Part shown: positions 1 through 10,949 of the stretch, piece after piece
Layout: every line of letters begins with the position of its first letter
Numbering within the stretch: position 1 is the first letter of the stretch
Assembly: GCA_016271365.2 (NCBI GenBank)
Contig: CM028131.1
Coordinates: forward strand, 173,914,501-173,978,500
Length of the DNA: 64,000 bases
From: Neoceratodus forsteri
Taxonomy: Eukaryota > Chordata > Ceratodontiformes > Ceratodontidae
Direction: 5' to 3'
Program-made: the position numbers and the translations under genes
Notes under the pieces: model-generated
The model's input: only the letters and a program-made list of their open reading frames with translations
The model's database searches: none
Told to the model about the DNA's origin: nothing

Positions 1-495
1 CATGGACTTCCTACCTAAAACAACTTGGGTGAGAGAGAGAGCCTGGGCAATCGGTGTTCATTTCAGTAAATTATATGCCCCAAAATACACACACAGAGAA
101 GTGCCTTGTATTAAAAAAATTGTCACCTGTCGGTGCTGCGCTAATTTTTATTAGTTTTGAAATACAGAACTGCCAAGTGTAGACTGATGAGGAAGCGGTG
201 ACTGGGCGGCTTCAAAGGCGAGATTCAAGCGGGGAATGAGTGTTGCTATAGTAACACTCATTCACACTCAATCTTGCCTTCTGAAATACTTCTAATCACT
301 GCTTTCATCAGTCTACACTCGGCGGCTTCTGTGTTCAGAACAATAAAAAAAATTAGCGCTGTACCTCGGAACAATTTTATACAAAGTACTTCTGTGTGTG
401 TGTATTCAGAAGAGTATATAATTACTAGAAAAGTTACATCACTAGCCATGCTACCAGGTCAGAGCGATACACTTTACAGGCAGGAATGATGATGC
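1..495. repeat. Long imperfect palindrome (foldback element)
   Basis: The first ~248 bases are the imperfect reverse complement of the next ~247. The centre of symmetry is at GAGTGTTGCTATAGTAACAC (238-257). Matching blocks include AGTGTAGACTGATGA (about 177-191) against its complement near 306-319, and the ACACACACAGA block near 90 against its complement near 395. The two overlapping small ORFs on opposite strands (258-489) come from this symmetry and are not believable genes. The left arm begins at or before the window edge. It looks like a foldback transposon or MITE, but I cannot name a superfamily. Confidence 0.75.
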
Positions 496-609
496 TCTGA
501 ATCTAGCGACTGTAAGTTTAACTGATTCGCGGTTTAAATTTATTGCTTCACCACTCAGAATGTCTCGAGCTCAGACACGCTCGAGTACTGTGAATGAATA
601 GTGTTTTGA

Positions 610-649
610 AAATGCCGTAATAACTCGATTTCGAGTTATTACGGCATTT
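610..649. repeat. Perfect 19-bp hairpin with 2-bp loop
   Basis: AAATGCCGTAATAACTCGA (610-628) is followed by TT and then by its exact reverse complement (631-649). The perfect match contrasts with the decayed repeats around it. It could be the apposed ends of a very short palindromic MITE, or a cruciform-forming site. A CTCGAG-containing stretch just upstream (near 563-585) is also partly self-complementary. Confidence 0.85.
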
Positions 650-660
650 CAGCAGAGTCT

Positions 661-2680
661 GAAAACAGGGTATTAAAGGGGGTCGCCAGTAATTATATTC
701 CATTATTTTGCTATATGAGTTTTACAGGTTCTCACATTTCTGAGTAGGCAGCTATGACCCAGTGGTAAAAAGAACCTGAGTGAAAATACTCAGTGGCAAG
801 CAGAATTTAAAACTGGTTGAGCCCTGCTAAGATGCAAGTGCGAAAACAGGTTAGAATCCATCCCAGAAAATACACAAAAGTTTTATGTGAATTCAGCAGC
901 AAGAAGTGGTTTTGACAGAGGCATCTCTTTTGATTTCTTTTGAGTTAGCCTACCTGCTAGACAGACTATTTATGTCAGATGCCATGGAAAATAGATACTG
1001 GACAGTAAATTCAGATACTAAAGATAGATACATAGTATTTTAAAATATAAATTGCTCTGATTGTTCTGATAACTCTTCATGCCAAAGCACATTTATATAG
1101 CACGAAAAGCTATTAAGTGATCAAAAGTGTTTTAACATGTCTGTTTTGTATTGCTCTGTGTTGTAATGGTTTTATAACTGATCAGCAATAATCTACTTTT
1201 TACTTTTGTACTTTATGACTTTCTCTTGAATTTTAGCAAATTTTGTTGAACTCTTTTATGTGCCCCTTCTCTGAAAAATAAGCAAATGTAATACATGTTT
1301 TCATTCTAAAGGTACACACTACTGGTATTTCATGATACATACTACTAGTACTTCAAACTATGTTGGCACAGTAAGATTTTGTTTCCTGTCTTCATAATTT
1401 TTAAAGTTTAAGCATTTGGGAAAAACATTGAATTCATGTCCTAAAGAGCCCCATGAATACTCCACAGCATTAGCTGACATGAAAAACATGTGCCTAAGCA
1501 GGACCCCTTTGAATATGAGATATTGCATCTCAACTGGGTTATATTGGGTTAAATATGTAGAAAAACTGATTAATGATGTCATCCAGCAAAAGAACATAAC
1601 TTAAAATTAAATGCTGCAAGGCAATCCATCCTAAAAATATAGAACCAATACTATCTTCTCAAATACATTTTAACTGTTACTTTAAAGCCAAGTCATTCTC
1701 AGTTATGGCTTCAACTGTTTTGCCTCAGCTGGTAATTAACCTTCCAAGTACTCATTCTCCGGTCCATTGCAAAACAACTGTATTTCATCAACTGACCTCT
1801 AAATTGCAGAATTTCTAATGTCAGTATGTGTTGTCAGAGTAAGCACTGTGACATTATCAGCACACAATGAAGTAATAAAATACAGATAAAAGTTGTGATA
1901 CAGAATTCTTGAGGAAGTATGCAAAAGGTATGCAAACCTAGAGAGGACCTGTTACATTTTGGGAAATAAATTTTAAAGTAATTGTAATTGTGGAATGGAT
2001 TTTTTAAAATAAATCAGAATGAAGTGTATAGAATACCTGCCTTGCCTACATATTAGAACATGCTGAAATATGACAGTGAGTGTGACATCCTGGTTCACTA
2101 ATATTGCATTTTTTAAGGGACAGGTTAGTTAATAAAATGCAGTTATATGGAAAAGGAACTGAGAATCTCCTTTTTGATTGTGCCCTGCTTTTACCTATTT
2201 TCCCTTTTCATGGCTGCATGGGTGGAGCTCCACAGCCATATTGCTAACATTCTTTTTAGGAGTACTGTGGAAGCATGTGACCAAATCGCTGTCTGACATT
2301 TTTCCACAGTGCTGTGGCACAGTACCACTCCGTTGTGTTTTAGCAGCCCTTCCCCTCCTCCGGCCACATAAACACACCCTCTTCATGGGGCATTACTTTT
2401 CTTCCTCAACTGCTGAAGTGATGGCTGCCATGCCTAAGATGGCTATCGAATCAAACTGCACATGCGTGACTATTGTGCATGCGCAGTTCTGTCACAGACA
2501 CCATCTTGGTTACAGCAGACTGTAGCACAGTGAGAGGTCTGAGTATTCTTTTACTTAGTTTTGCCACTCTGAGCAGCTGGACTGGCTCTGACCAGAGTTT
2601 GTTTATGTCAGGTGTGACTGAAAAAGGGCTGTGCCCAGTTCACCTCCTGGTAAAAGATAAAAAATGAAATGAAATTAAAT
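661..2680. other. No gene recognised
   Basis: AT-rich sequence up to about 2150, then a more mixed block. The ORFs are short (at most 115 aa), occur on both strands and show no family features. I see no convincing repeat, exon or RNA gene. Confidence 0.5.
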
Positions 2681-2683
2681 GAA

Positions 2684-3181
2684 TGACCCTCCCCAAATCC
2701 TCTTCAGAAGAACATCCACCCATGGTTGAGATCTCCTCTGTTTGCAGCTGGGGCACAGGGCTGCTACTCCTAGCTAGCCCCTCAGCCACACTAGCCATTT
2801 CCTCGACTGCTGAGGGATGGGCTAGCACAGGCTGTGTTGCTCCCTCCTCACCCTCAGAAGCATGCCCTTTTTTCTGACTGCAGGTAGTAACATGTACCAG
2901 AGTTTCTCTGTGGTCAAAATCATTCCCATATCTCCACATCCATAGAGAGATCAGGCATGACTCTGACCTCCTGTACCCCATGGTCATCTTCCCAACTCAG
3001 GAAGACCTGAGCCATTGGTACTTGGACCACTGGACCAATGACTCCTTGAATATTGAAAAATTACCTCAGCAGAATTCGGCTCCACCTGGATCAGATCCAG
3101 CCTCACCATGGAGATGGAAGCACCAGTGTCCCTAAATCCCTGGGTTACAGTCCCATTAACTAGGATAGGGTGCACATGCAT
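2684..3181 (-). pseudogene. Gypsy aspartic protease remnant
   Basis: The minus-strand translation from 3181 contains VNGTVTQGFRDTGASISMVR. The DTG triad is that of retropepsin-type proteases, which cut Gag-Pol during particle maturation. The match to retroelement proteases (a short beta strand, then DTG and a Ser/Met-rich segment) is good over about 40 residues. It then shifts frame and continues as an acidic, Pro/Ser-rich stretch to about 2684, where a linker before reverse transcriptase would be expected. No reverse transcriptase motif follows. Confidence 0.6.
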
Positions 3182-3269
3182 GCAGAAGTTAGGTGGTACT
3201 ACAGTCTGTGCACAAGCTGCTATCTGCAGGCTACTGTCTTGATCACCATCTTGGCAGGCATTTGCCCTT

Positions 3270-4440
3270 TGTTCAAGTTTTTGGGGCAGTCAGAGGACAG
3301 ATGCCCCACTTTCTGGCGAATAAAGCACTTTGTTGCCCTTGGCTCAGGCGGTTTTTGTTTTGGACTTGAATGCAGGCTAGTTTACTTTAGGCTGCCCTCC
3401 CTGGGTCCTCCTGAAGCCATGTGCTGCCCCACCATTGTTTCTATGCTGCATGTGTGATCTGCTGGCCACATACAGATCAACACTTCCTGCTGCCTCCTTT
3501 GTGGAGCTACATGCCTGGTAAAGTAGCCATACACGAAGGTCCTCAGGTACAATTTTAAGGAATTGTTCCCTTACAAACAAATCTTTTATTTGCTCTACAG
3601 CTCTAGCTTTAGCCCCATCCACCCAGCGGTCTAGATAGGTACAAATTTGAACATGCAGTTCTAAAGAGCTGTCTCTTGTTCCCTTTCATAATTCCCCTGA
3701 ATTTTCACCTGTAAGCCTCAGGAGTTAACTCAAAATGTTTCAGTAACACCCTCCCAACTTTATCATAGTCCATACAGTCCTGATCAACCATTCTAGCAAA
3801 TGTGTGCAAAGTATAGCCATTAAGCAATGGTGTGAGGTGGGTCATCCAACTAGCCCTGTCCAATTTAAACTGCACGCATACCCTCTCAAATAATTAAAAA
3901 AAAACTAAGATCATTCTCCTCTTGATATTGAGGAACATTATAGAATTAATTGTAGCTTCATAGGTTTGACCCCCTATGCCATTACTTGTGGTTTGCTGCA
4001 GTGCCTTTCTGGCGCAGTTTCACCATCTCTTACTCGTGCTGCCATTCCTTCATTCTGCTCATTCCTTCTCTCTTTCTTCTCATTTCATCTCTTTTTGCTT
4101 CTCTCTCACTTCTTGTATGAGACACTCATGCTGACACTGCTGTTCTCTCTCCTGCTGCATCAAGATTTCATGCTGAGGTGCCTTCTCTTTTTCTACAGAC
4201 TCCAGCCATACTTTCTCCCTCAAACATTGCCCTCTGAAGTTCTGCTTGTTTCAGCACAAGCTCAATTTTCATGAGCTCAAGCTGACTTTGAGACTCTGTT
4301 GCCCTGGTTCTTGGCTCAGGCCTGGGCTGCATTGCCTCAACAGCTCAAGGCACGAGCTGTCTGGACAAGCAACCTGGAAGTCATTTTGTATCCATTCCAG
4401 ACTGCAAGAACTTATAGAACAAATAAATTATGCTAACAAA
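3270..4440 (-). pseudogene. Gypsy Gag with SCAN-like capsid and damaged zinc knuckle
   Basis: Structural Gag protein that would build the retrotransposon particle. Around 3960-3640 (minus) the translation includes VCVQFKLDRASWMTHLTPLL and LLKHFELTPEAYR, followed by a stop and frameshifts. At 3622-3377 it continues with VEQIKDLFVREQFLKIVPED and LRVWLLYQACSSTKEAAGS. The pattern of EQF, P-x-L-x-x-W and EA is that of SCAN and Gypsy capsid C-terminal domains. A zinc knuckle follows near 3335-3285, reading KCFIRQKVGHLSSDC: the second cysteine of C-x2-C-x4-H-x4-C is arginine, so metal binding should be lost. Upstream (4440-3960) is a Glu/Lys/Ser-rich stretch, broken by stops, that may be the coiled N-terminus. 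The assignment rests on motif recognition, not alignment. Confidence 0.7.
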
Positions 4441-4460
4441 AAAAGTATAAATTAATCTGG

Positions 4461-5016
4461 TCACATTCCTATCACAGCAACTGTTTCATTAGCTGAGTCC
4501 AGTATATAGAAATCCCAAACTAGGGATACAAGGTGGAAGTGGGACAGGGGAGGGGGAGGGGTGTAAATGGTGTTTTGGGGCATGATTTATAAACTTTGAC
4601 ACTGGATGACTGATGTATAATGGATTCATATCTATGAGGAACAACTGGTATAGTGTTGGCGACTTTGGTAGTTCGATGAGATAGTGTGCAAACCCTTGCA
4701 TTTTCAACAGCACCATCCTTCTTTTTTCTTCTTGGGCTTCCATAGGATATCCAAATCATCATCCCTACAGCCACTGATATCCTGATCCTCCTGAGCTCTG
4801 TTATCATCAGCAACATCACTTTCTCCAGGCTGTTCTCCCTCTCATAATTATGAGTCTGACACACATTTTAAATTTACTCATTTCTGACTGCTCAACAATC
4901 AGATCCCTCCTCAGGCTCTGACTCATGGTAAAGCTCCACACTTTCTTTGGGGATATGATACTATCAAGATGAGGCTGAGATCCTCCACCACCAGGAGTCA
5001 CAGGGACACCAACAAC
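4461..5016 (-). other. Unassigned segment with overlapping minus-strand ORFs
   Basis: Two overlapping minus-strand ORFs (84 and 114 aa) and one of 61 aa span 4489-5001. One includes an SPRRKKKDGAVENA stretch that could be a nuclear-localisation or linker region. I recognise no family. The G/A-run tract at 4540-4562 is low complexity. Confidence 0.3.
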
Positions 5017-7220
5017 TAGTGATGCAGTGAATTTAAATTTTGCCCACAGAGTGCCGGTGAAGTGTGCAAATTGGCATCGTGGAGCACTTCACAAAATTTT
5101 CCCGTAGAAGTCGGAATTTAGCTGAGGCAAAATTTTGCCTTCCACAGTGAAATTTCACCTTCCCTTCAGACTGTCCAATTCCCTGAATGAATGAATGTAA
5201 GTGCTATTTGTTGGCAGAGCTGCTACCCAGTGGAAGGTGCTCAGCATCACAGCTGTAGTTGCAAGCTCCTCCTAAGGCATATGATTGGGTTTCCCACTGC
5301 CACCCCCCCACACACACTGACCAGGGTGACCCTCCTTAGGCAGGTACTGTTAGGGTTATTGTAACATGAGACCTCCCCCCACCATCGATATTGGGCAATG
5401 CTTGGTAATAGAGCCCATTAACTAAATCAACAACTGCACTTTGCTCTTCGAAGTGCCCCTCTATCTCTTGGGCGTGACCGCTAGGTTGGGGCTGGATTTG
5501 AATATGGAATTCTGGTGCCATTCTCACAGAGAATCAAGCTGGTCCCTCCCCAGTTGTTTAGCCAGCCCAGAATACAATCCCAGTCTGCTGCTACACATTA
5601 TAATTTGATACTATGGGTACCCCCACACTGCATCATGTTGAGTTCCAGATCGGGCTAATACCTGGGGCTCCAAGGCTAGGGGGTTACTGTGCACCATGTA
5701 GTTCTCAGCCTGTTGGGGTGTGCAATGCCAGCATTGAGAATCTTGAATACTTTAACTTTGTTGATTTTCTGGTTGCTTATTGCTTGCCTTCATCAGTGGT
5801 GGATTCAGGGAGAGGTTACTGCTAGGTGCGGAGGTGTAATTTGTGGGCCATCCCTTGTAACCATTATAACAGTCAAGTGTCATTCTACGCTACAGGAGGC
5901 TCATCCTCTAATCTGCTTTACTAGAGCACCCTGGTGTGCTGTTAATTCTGTTCACCCCCTCCAACAGCTTGCCTGGTAATTGCTTCCAGTCTCAGTATAC
6001 AACCTCAAATGTGTGGTGGTGTTGCTGATGCAGTTTTGTCTTACAGCATTAAGAGGGATGAGCAGTCAACTGTTCTTTATAATTCTGTGCAGCCTTCTAT
6101 ATGTTCTACTACCCGAGCCCTCACCTCTGCTCTCCTTTTACTAAGAAGGGGCTGGGTAGCACTGGTTACATCTACTGAGCTATCTCTTCTGGAATTGTTA
6201 TAATGTACCATGCATGTGGGTAGACAGCCTCTTACTTGAACTGTCCCATCCTGAGCTATACCTATATCAACACCTCTCTCCCAATACTCTTTACAGTGGA
6301 TTGGCAAGGGACACTGGCAATGGGTCATTTGATTGGCTCCTGCCTTGCCATCCCCATGCTTCCTCCTCTTTCTGAGTATTACTTTAGCAAAAAACAAAAT
6401 CCAGTTTTCCCCCACCCTGGTTCATGCTTCCACAGTGATCCAGTGCCCCCCACCAGCATCCCCAGCAGCCAGATGTCCCAGCCTGCTGCCACAACCTCCA
6501 CCCCATCTCGTCAGCATGGCAGCAGTGAGCCGACACAGCCCTCCTCTCTCCTCCATGACCGGCCTGTTCATTGACAGCTCAGTTGAAGGGCTGGCCTTGG
6601 AGGAGATAGGAGGGTTGTGCCAGTCTGTTGCTGCTGTCTGTGCCGGGATTTAGGATGGGGGGGAGCGAGGTTGTGGCGGGGACATCTGGCTGCTGGGGAG
6701 GCTGGGTGGGGGGCACTGGATCACCAGGGAATGGGATTGGGAACTGGGGAGGGATCAGATTCAGGAGGGTTTAAAATAAAAAAACACTAGACCACCAGAG
6801 ATTTTTTACAGGATAATAAGGAGTGAGTGTACTAAAGGAGGAGATACAGAGGGATGCGGGTGGGGTGGTTACTCTACATTTCCACGGGGGACGGTTATTA
6901 CTGGGTGGAGGGTGAGGGACCACTAGCCACCAAGGATATTTTAATTATGTAATTACAATTACATGTGGGACAGGTGGGTGGAGCGACCGCTAGCCACCAG
7001 GGATCTACTATACTTATTTTAACTTATACGGTACCCTCCTATGGTGAAATTTTGCCAATTGACAGAGGCAAAATTTTGCCATGGAAGGCAAATTTCACCG
7101 ATCCACTTGGTAAAATTTCACCACTCCACCAGGTGAAATTTTGCATCCCACTGTGCAAATGGTCAAAATTTCAAGATTGCTTCGTGAAGCAGATTCTACC
7201 CACTTCGCCTATCATTACTG
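5017..7220. mobile_element. Possible non-autonomous hAT-like element with subterminal repeats
   Basis: The left end TAGTGATG (5017-5024) and the complement of the right end CATTACTG (7213-7220) match at 6 of 8 positions and resemble hAT termini. Inside each end are clustered AAATTTTGCC and GTGAAATTT motifs in both orientations (5030-5160 and 7035-7180), as in the subterminal transposase-binding arrays of hAT elements. The 8-bp flanks (CCAACAAC and ATATCCTA) do not match, so no target duplication supports the borders. No transposase lies inside; the interior (5200-7000) has only short unassigned ORFs. Confidence 0.4.
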
Positions 7221-8595
7221 ATATCCTATCAGCCATTAAAGGAGCCAGATATTTTGCTACCTCTTATAGTGCATCCTTGTTGTCACCTCTCCTAGTCCTA
7301 GCAGCATGGATGCCATATATGTGGTACAGAAAATGTGGCCACACTATGCCACTGCCACTGTCACCATCTACTCCTTTACTACTACTACTGATCCCATAAC
7401 TCATAGAAGATTCTGCTGCAGACATAGCTTTTTAGCTGCAACACCTTTGTACTGACAGTACTTCTGCACTTCTTTGTTACCTCTCCAGTACCTCTCCCTT
7501 TAGTAGACCATCTCTTCCCAGTCATTTTTTTATATTAATATTTATAATATTGTGATGACAAATTTTAAAGAAAGCCTGCAGTACAACTAACTAGCAGCAA
7601 ACAATACCTCCACTGAAGGATTAGCAGTGTGATCTGAAAAATAAGAAATTAAAAAAAGTTTACTGAGCTACTAGAAGCTAATAAACAACCCCAAAAACAT
7701 ATATATGTTTTGTATTATTTTTTTTAAACATGACAGGGAATAACACAATACAAGAAAGGTAATTAAAAAGGTAGAACAACAAAGTGACAGAACACTATCA
7801 CTCTAGAATTGAACAGTGAAACCTAATACAGAAAGAGATTGACAAAATACTTCGCTAAACACATCGCACTAAACTACAGAAAAATGAAAATGATAAACCA
7901 CAGACCAAAATTAATTATCAAGGAAGACTGAAAAAACAAATATGAAAAATCTCTTGCTCAGTCAAAAAGACTGCCTATCATTCTTCCTTGCAAACTGAAT
8001 AAACTCCCCCACCCCACAGCAGTGCTTCACTGTAGGCAAAACGAAAACCACTACTTTAAGCTAAATAATCAATGAAAACAGAATCAAACAACACAGATCT
8101 AGCAGCACAAGGCAATCTTGAACGAGTTGTTAGTGATTTGGATTCAAAAAGCTTAGTCTTGTAATAGATTTTAAAGGGCTTTTTTGCTCACACACACAGA
8201 CTTCTGTCCTAGTCTGTCTTCAGAAGACTTGACTGAATACAACCTCCTCATGGCAGGCAGCTCATTTTAGTACTATGTGACCTCCAATCCCATAGTACAT
8301 TGTAAACTTCATGTGGACACCACTTTGCCAGTGAAGTTTCCAAATTCACAACGCTTTTATGTTATCCCTACACTGTAAATTGATGCTTGGCAAGGCAAAT
8401 TAACTTTGCAAATTGTGGAGAATTTGTGAATTTGCAAAGCATATTTTCAACTTAGCACACCACTCCTCCATAAGGTTGCAAAAATATATTCTTTGCAAAA
8501 ATTATGTTAATACATCAGTTAGGACTGAGGATAAAGTGACAAAAGTAGAAATATGATGTTACTGGTTTTCAACCCTAACACTCCACCCACCTTAC
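7221..8595. other. No gene recognised
   Basis: AT-rich sequence with short poly-A and poly-T runs and no ORF above background. A short self-complementary stretch rich in TTTGCAAA-like words lies at about 8330-8470. I see no element ends. Confidence 0.4.
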
Positions 8596-9383
8596 TAGAG
8601 ATGGGCAGTGGCCTCAATTCGCTCCATGGAGTGATTCGCGGAGTGCTCCGCAACACGAAGTAGAGTACTTCGCATTATAATAGGTAACATGAAGTCCATT
8701 GAAGACAATGACTTTGCATTACTCCACCTTCCCAAACCACTGCTCCACCAAATCTTAAGGCAAAGTACATTGAGAACAATGTACTTTGCCTCACTTCACC
8801 TTGTTTTAAGCTCCAAAGGTGAATTTTGCAGTGATTCATGGGATTTCAGGTCACATGGGCTCTAGATTATTCTGCACAGCCTCAGTTTGGCGTAGTATGT
8901 GTAGGAAGCTGTAGGAGACAGTCTGCTCTGAGAGCTCTCTGTGATTTAAACCTTTTAAAAGCTGTTAAAAAAGTCTTTTGAAGTCATTTTTTTTAGCTGA
9001 AACTTTAGTTCATCGCTTGTAGGAAACCCTCCTGAGCTCATATCATTGAGCATTTATTGTTTGTGTGTGGATTTTGAATGTTAATGTACAACATTCAGTC
9101 TGTGTACTGAGAGACAGTGGAAGTGTGCATTGAGGGAGGGGCGTATCTAGTGTAGGTAGATTTAAGTTGGAGAAATAGGGAGTTCTTTGTTTTTTGGTTA
9201 TATTTTTCTTGTATAACTGACTGTGTTAATGTACACACAGTAATATCCTCAGTAATTGTTGACCTTTTTTTTGCTCATTGCGTGTGTTGTTGTCTGAAGG
9301 GACCTGGTGCAGCACTGAGGTTGTTTAAAATACGTTGTATATTACTGAAGTTTTAAATTTGGTATGCATTACTTGTAGACAAA

Positions 9384-9385
<2 letters not shown>

Positions 9386-9434
<49 letters not shown>

Positions 9435-9443
9435 TGTGTGTGT
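9386..9443. repeat. (TG)n microsatellite
   Basis: About 29 TG units, interrupted near the end (TGAGTGTG). Simple repeat. Confidence 0.97.
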
Positions 9444-9833
9444 AGTGCGTGACGTGAAGTCAAATAATACACCTTTTATTGTGCCACAGTGTAATTGCAG
9501 GTGCAGCAGTGTGAACCTGCTATCCACTGCAGCTGCATGATTTTGCACTGCTATTGTGGTATCTTTTCTTGGTTTTGCACTGCAGTAATCTGCATCCAGT
9601 GGCTCCCCCCCAACGGCAAAAGGTATTCTTTTCCAGATTGGATTGTGTGTGACTTGAGAACACCACTCCTTAGTTAAGGTGTTGTTGAACTTGTTGTGAC
9701 TTTGTGTCTGTATCTGTTGTTGAAGCCACAGTTGCTTTTTGGCTTCACATCCAGTGTCACCTCCCCAGCCCCCACCCTGAGTGAACATTCCAAAATCTGG
9801 ATTTGTTTAGAATATTCCTGTTGATCCCCTAAA

Positions 9834-10298
9834 ATGCCCGCAAAGAGACGTGCAAGCAAAGCTGTTTATCGCCATGGCACTGCTACCAGTGGTAAGATTG
9901 TCTGTGGACATGATAGTAGTACGCAGTCACAGAAGTGCATTGCTGATGTGAAGAAAGGTATTTCTCCTTCAATGTTTTTTACAGTGCAGTCAGTAGCTTC
10001 ACTCATAGTTGGAAGAGATGATGGTGTCCCAGCTGGTGGTGTTAGTACAGCTGCTGGTTGTGGTATGAGTATTGCTGCCTCAAGTTCCAGTTCTGACCAG
10101 TTTACTGTGTCCAAAAATATAGTGGAGTGTGAAGCAGTGGCAGTGAGTGACAGTGTAGATGATATCATACTCCCCAGTAACATCCCAATAACTGAACATG
10201 AGGATTCTGATCATCATATCAACGATAGCACACAAAGTGAAATTTCTTCCACCGGAGTTCAGGTCATGCATTTGCCATGCAGTGATTCAGTGTGGTGA
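9834..10298 (+). CDS. Hypothetical 154-aa protein, possible hAT accessory ORF
   Basis: Open for 154 codons from ATG at 9834. It begins MPAKRRASKAVYRHGTATSG, is Ser/Val-rich in the middle and acidic at the end (EHEDSDHHINDSTQSE). After the stop at 10296-10298 a different frame continues as an Asp-rich block followed by DPCWEPEKKKLKV (10310-10470), which suggests one longer acidic and basic protein broken by a frameshift. It lies on the same strand as the hAT transposase and about 3.5 kb upstream, separated by tandem repeats and a CR1. It may be the transposon's own second gene, or the N-terminal part of the transposase. I recognise no domain and do not assign a function. Confidence 0.4.
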   Translation: MPAKRRASKAVYRHGTATSGKIVCGHDSSTQSQKCIADVKKGISPSMFFTVQSVASLIVGRDDGVPAGGVSTAAGCGMSIAASSSSSDQFTVSKNIVECEAVAVSDSVDDIILPSNIPITEHEDSDHHINDSTQSEISSTGVQVMHLPCSDSVW

Positions 10299-10949
10299 AA
10301 AAATTCTGGTGATGGTGGTGCTGATGATGATGATGATGTTGCTGTGGTTGCAACATGCAGTCCATATGCCAGCATCCAAGCAGAAGATGTGGATGATGTT
10401 GATGAATATGATGATGATGTCAGTGACCCATGCTGGGAACCGGAGAAAAAGAAACTCAAGGTGGCTGTGTCTGGGTCTGTTTGAATTTCCCCCCATCCTG
10501 TAAAAAGTTTTGATTTACCAGTTTCAGTTAATGATGATGACCCAGTAATAATGATAGGAAGTCATGGTGGACAGTTGCAGTCCAAGTGTATCCTGCCTGA
10601 AAAATCATGTAGCTTCCACTTCATGGCTTAATAAGCATTTGTCAATGCCGAATGTTGTCTCGCTGGCATTGGCATTGGTAGTCAGGAGTTAGAGATGCAT
10701 AATAGGAATGGCAGTGAAGTATTGAACTGATGCCAACCCCACCCCTACCCTGCAGAGACTGACAGGAGTTGGGGTGTGCCTTTGGGTCATCAGCTATAAC
10801 ACTCATGCCATTTTACCTCACCCTACCCTGTAGACACTGATAAGTGTCATGGTGTGCTTTGGGGTCTTTGGGCCTTATACTTATCCCATTCCATAAGGAG
10901 ATATGTTGAGACTGGTGCAGTATTGGAGAATGGGGTGAACCCTAACGCT

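Larger units (their letters stand above)
2680..4460 (-). mobile_element. Gypsy LTR retrotransposon, gag-protease remnant
   Basis: Read on the minus strand, the segment gives in order a charged gag N-terminal region, a SCAN-like capsid segment, a CCHC-type zinc knuckle and an aspartic protease with DTG. This is the order expected for Gypsy elements of the group from which vertebrate SCAN domains derive. Reverse transcriptase, integrase and recognisable LTRs are absent, so this is an internal fragment. Frameshifts and stops break it repeatedly. Confidence 0.75.

Noticed and set aside
258..489. Overlapping ORFs on both strands near the window start
   Set aside because: They fall in the right arm of a palindrome; the opposite-strand openness is a product of the symmetry and of composition.
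740..880. tRNA-like A box (GACCCAGTGGTAAAA) and B box (GGTTAGAATCC) suggesting a SINE
   Set aside because: The boxes are about 90 bp apart, too far for a pol III promoter, and no SINE body or tail follows.
5017..7220. Confident hAT with target duplication
   Set aside because: The 8-bp flanks do not match and no transposase is inside, so the call was kept weak.
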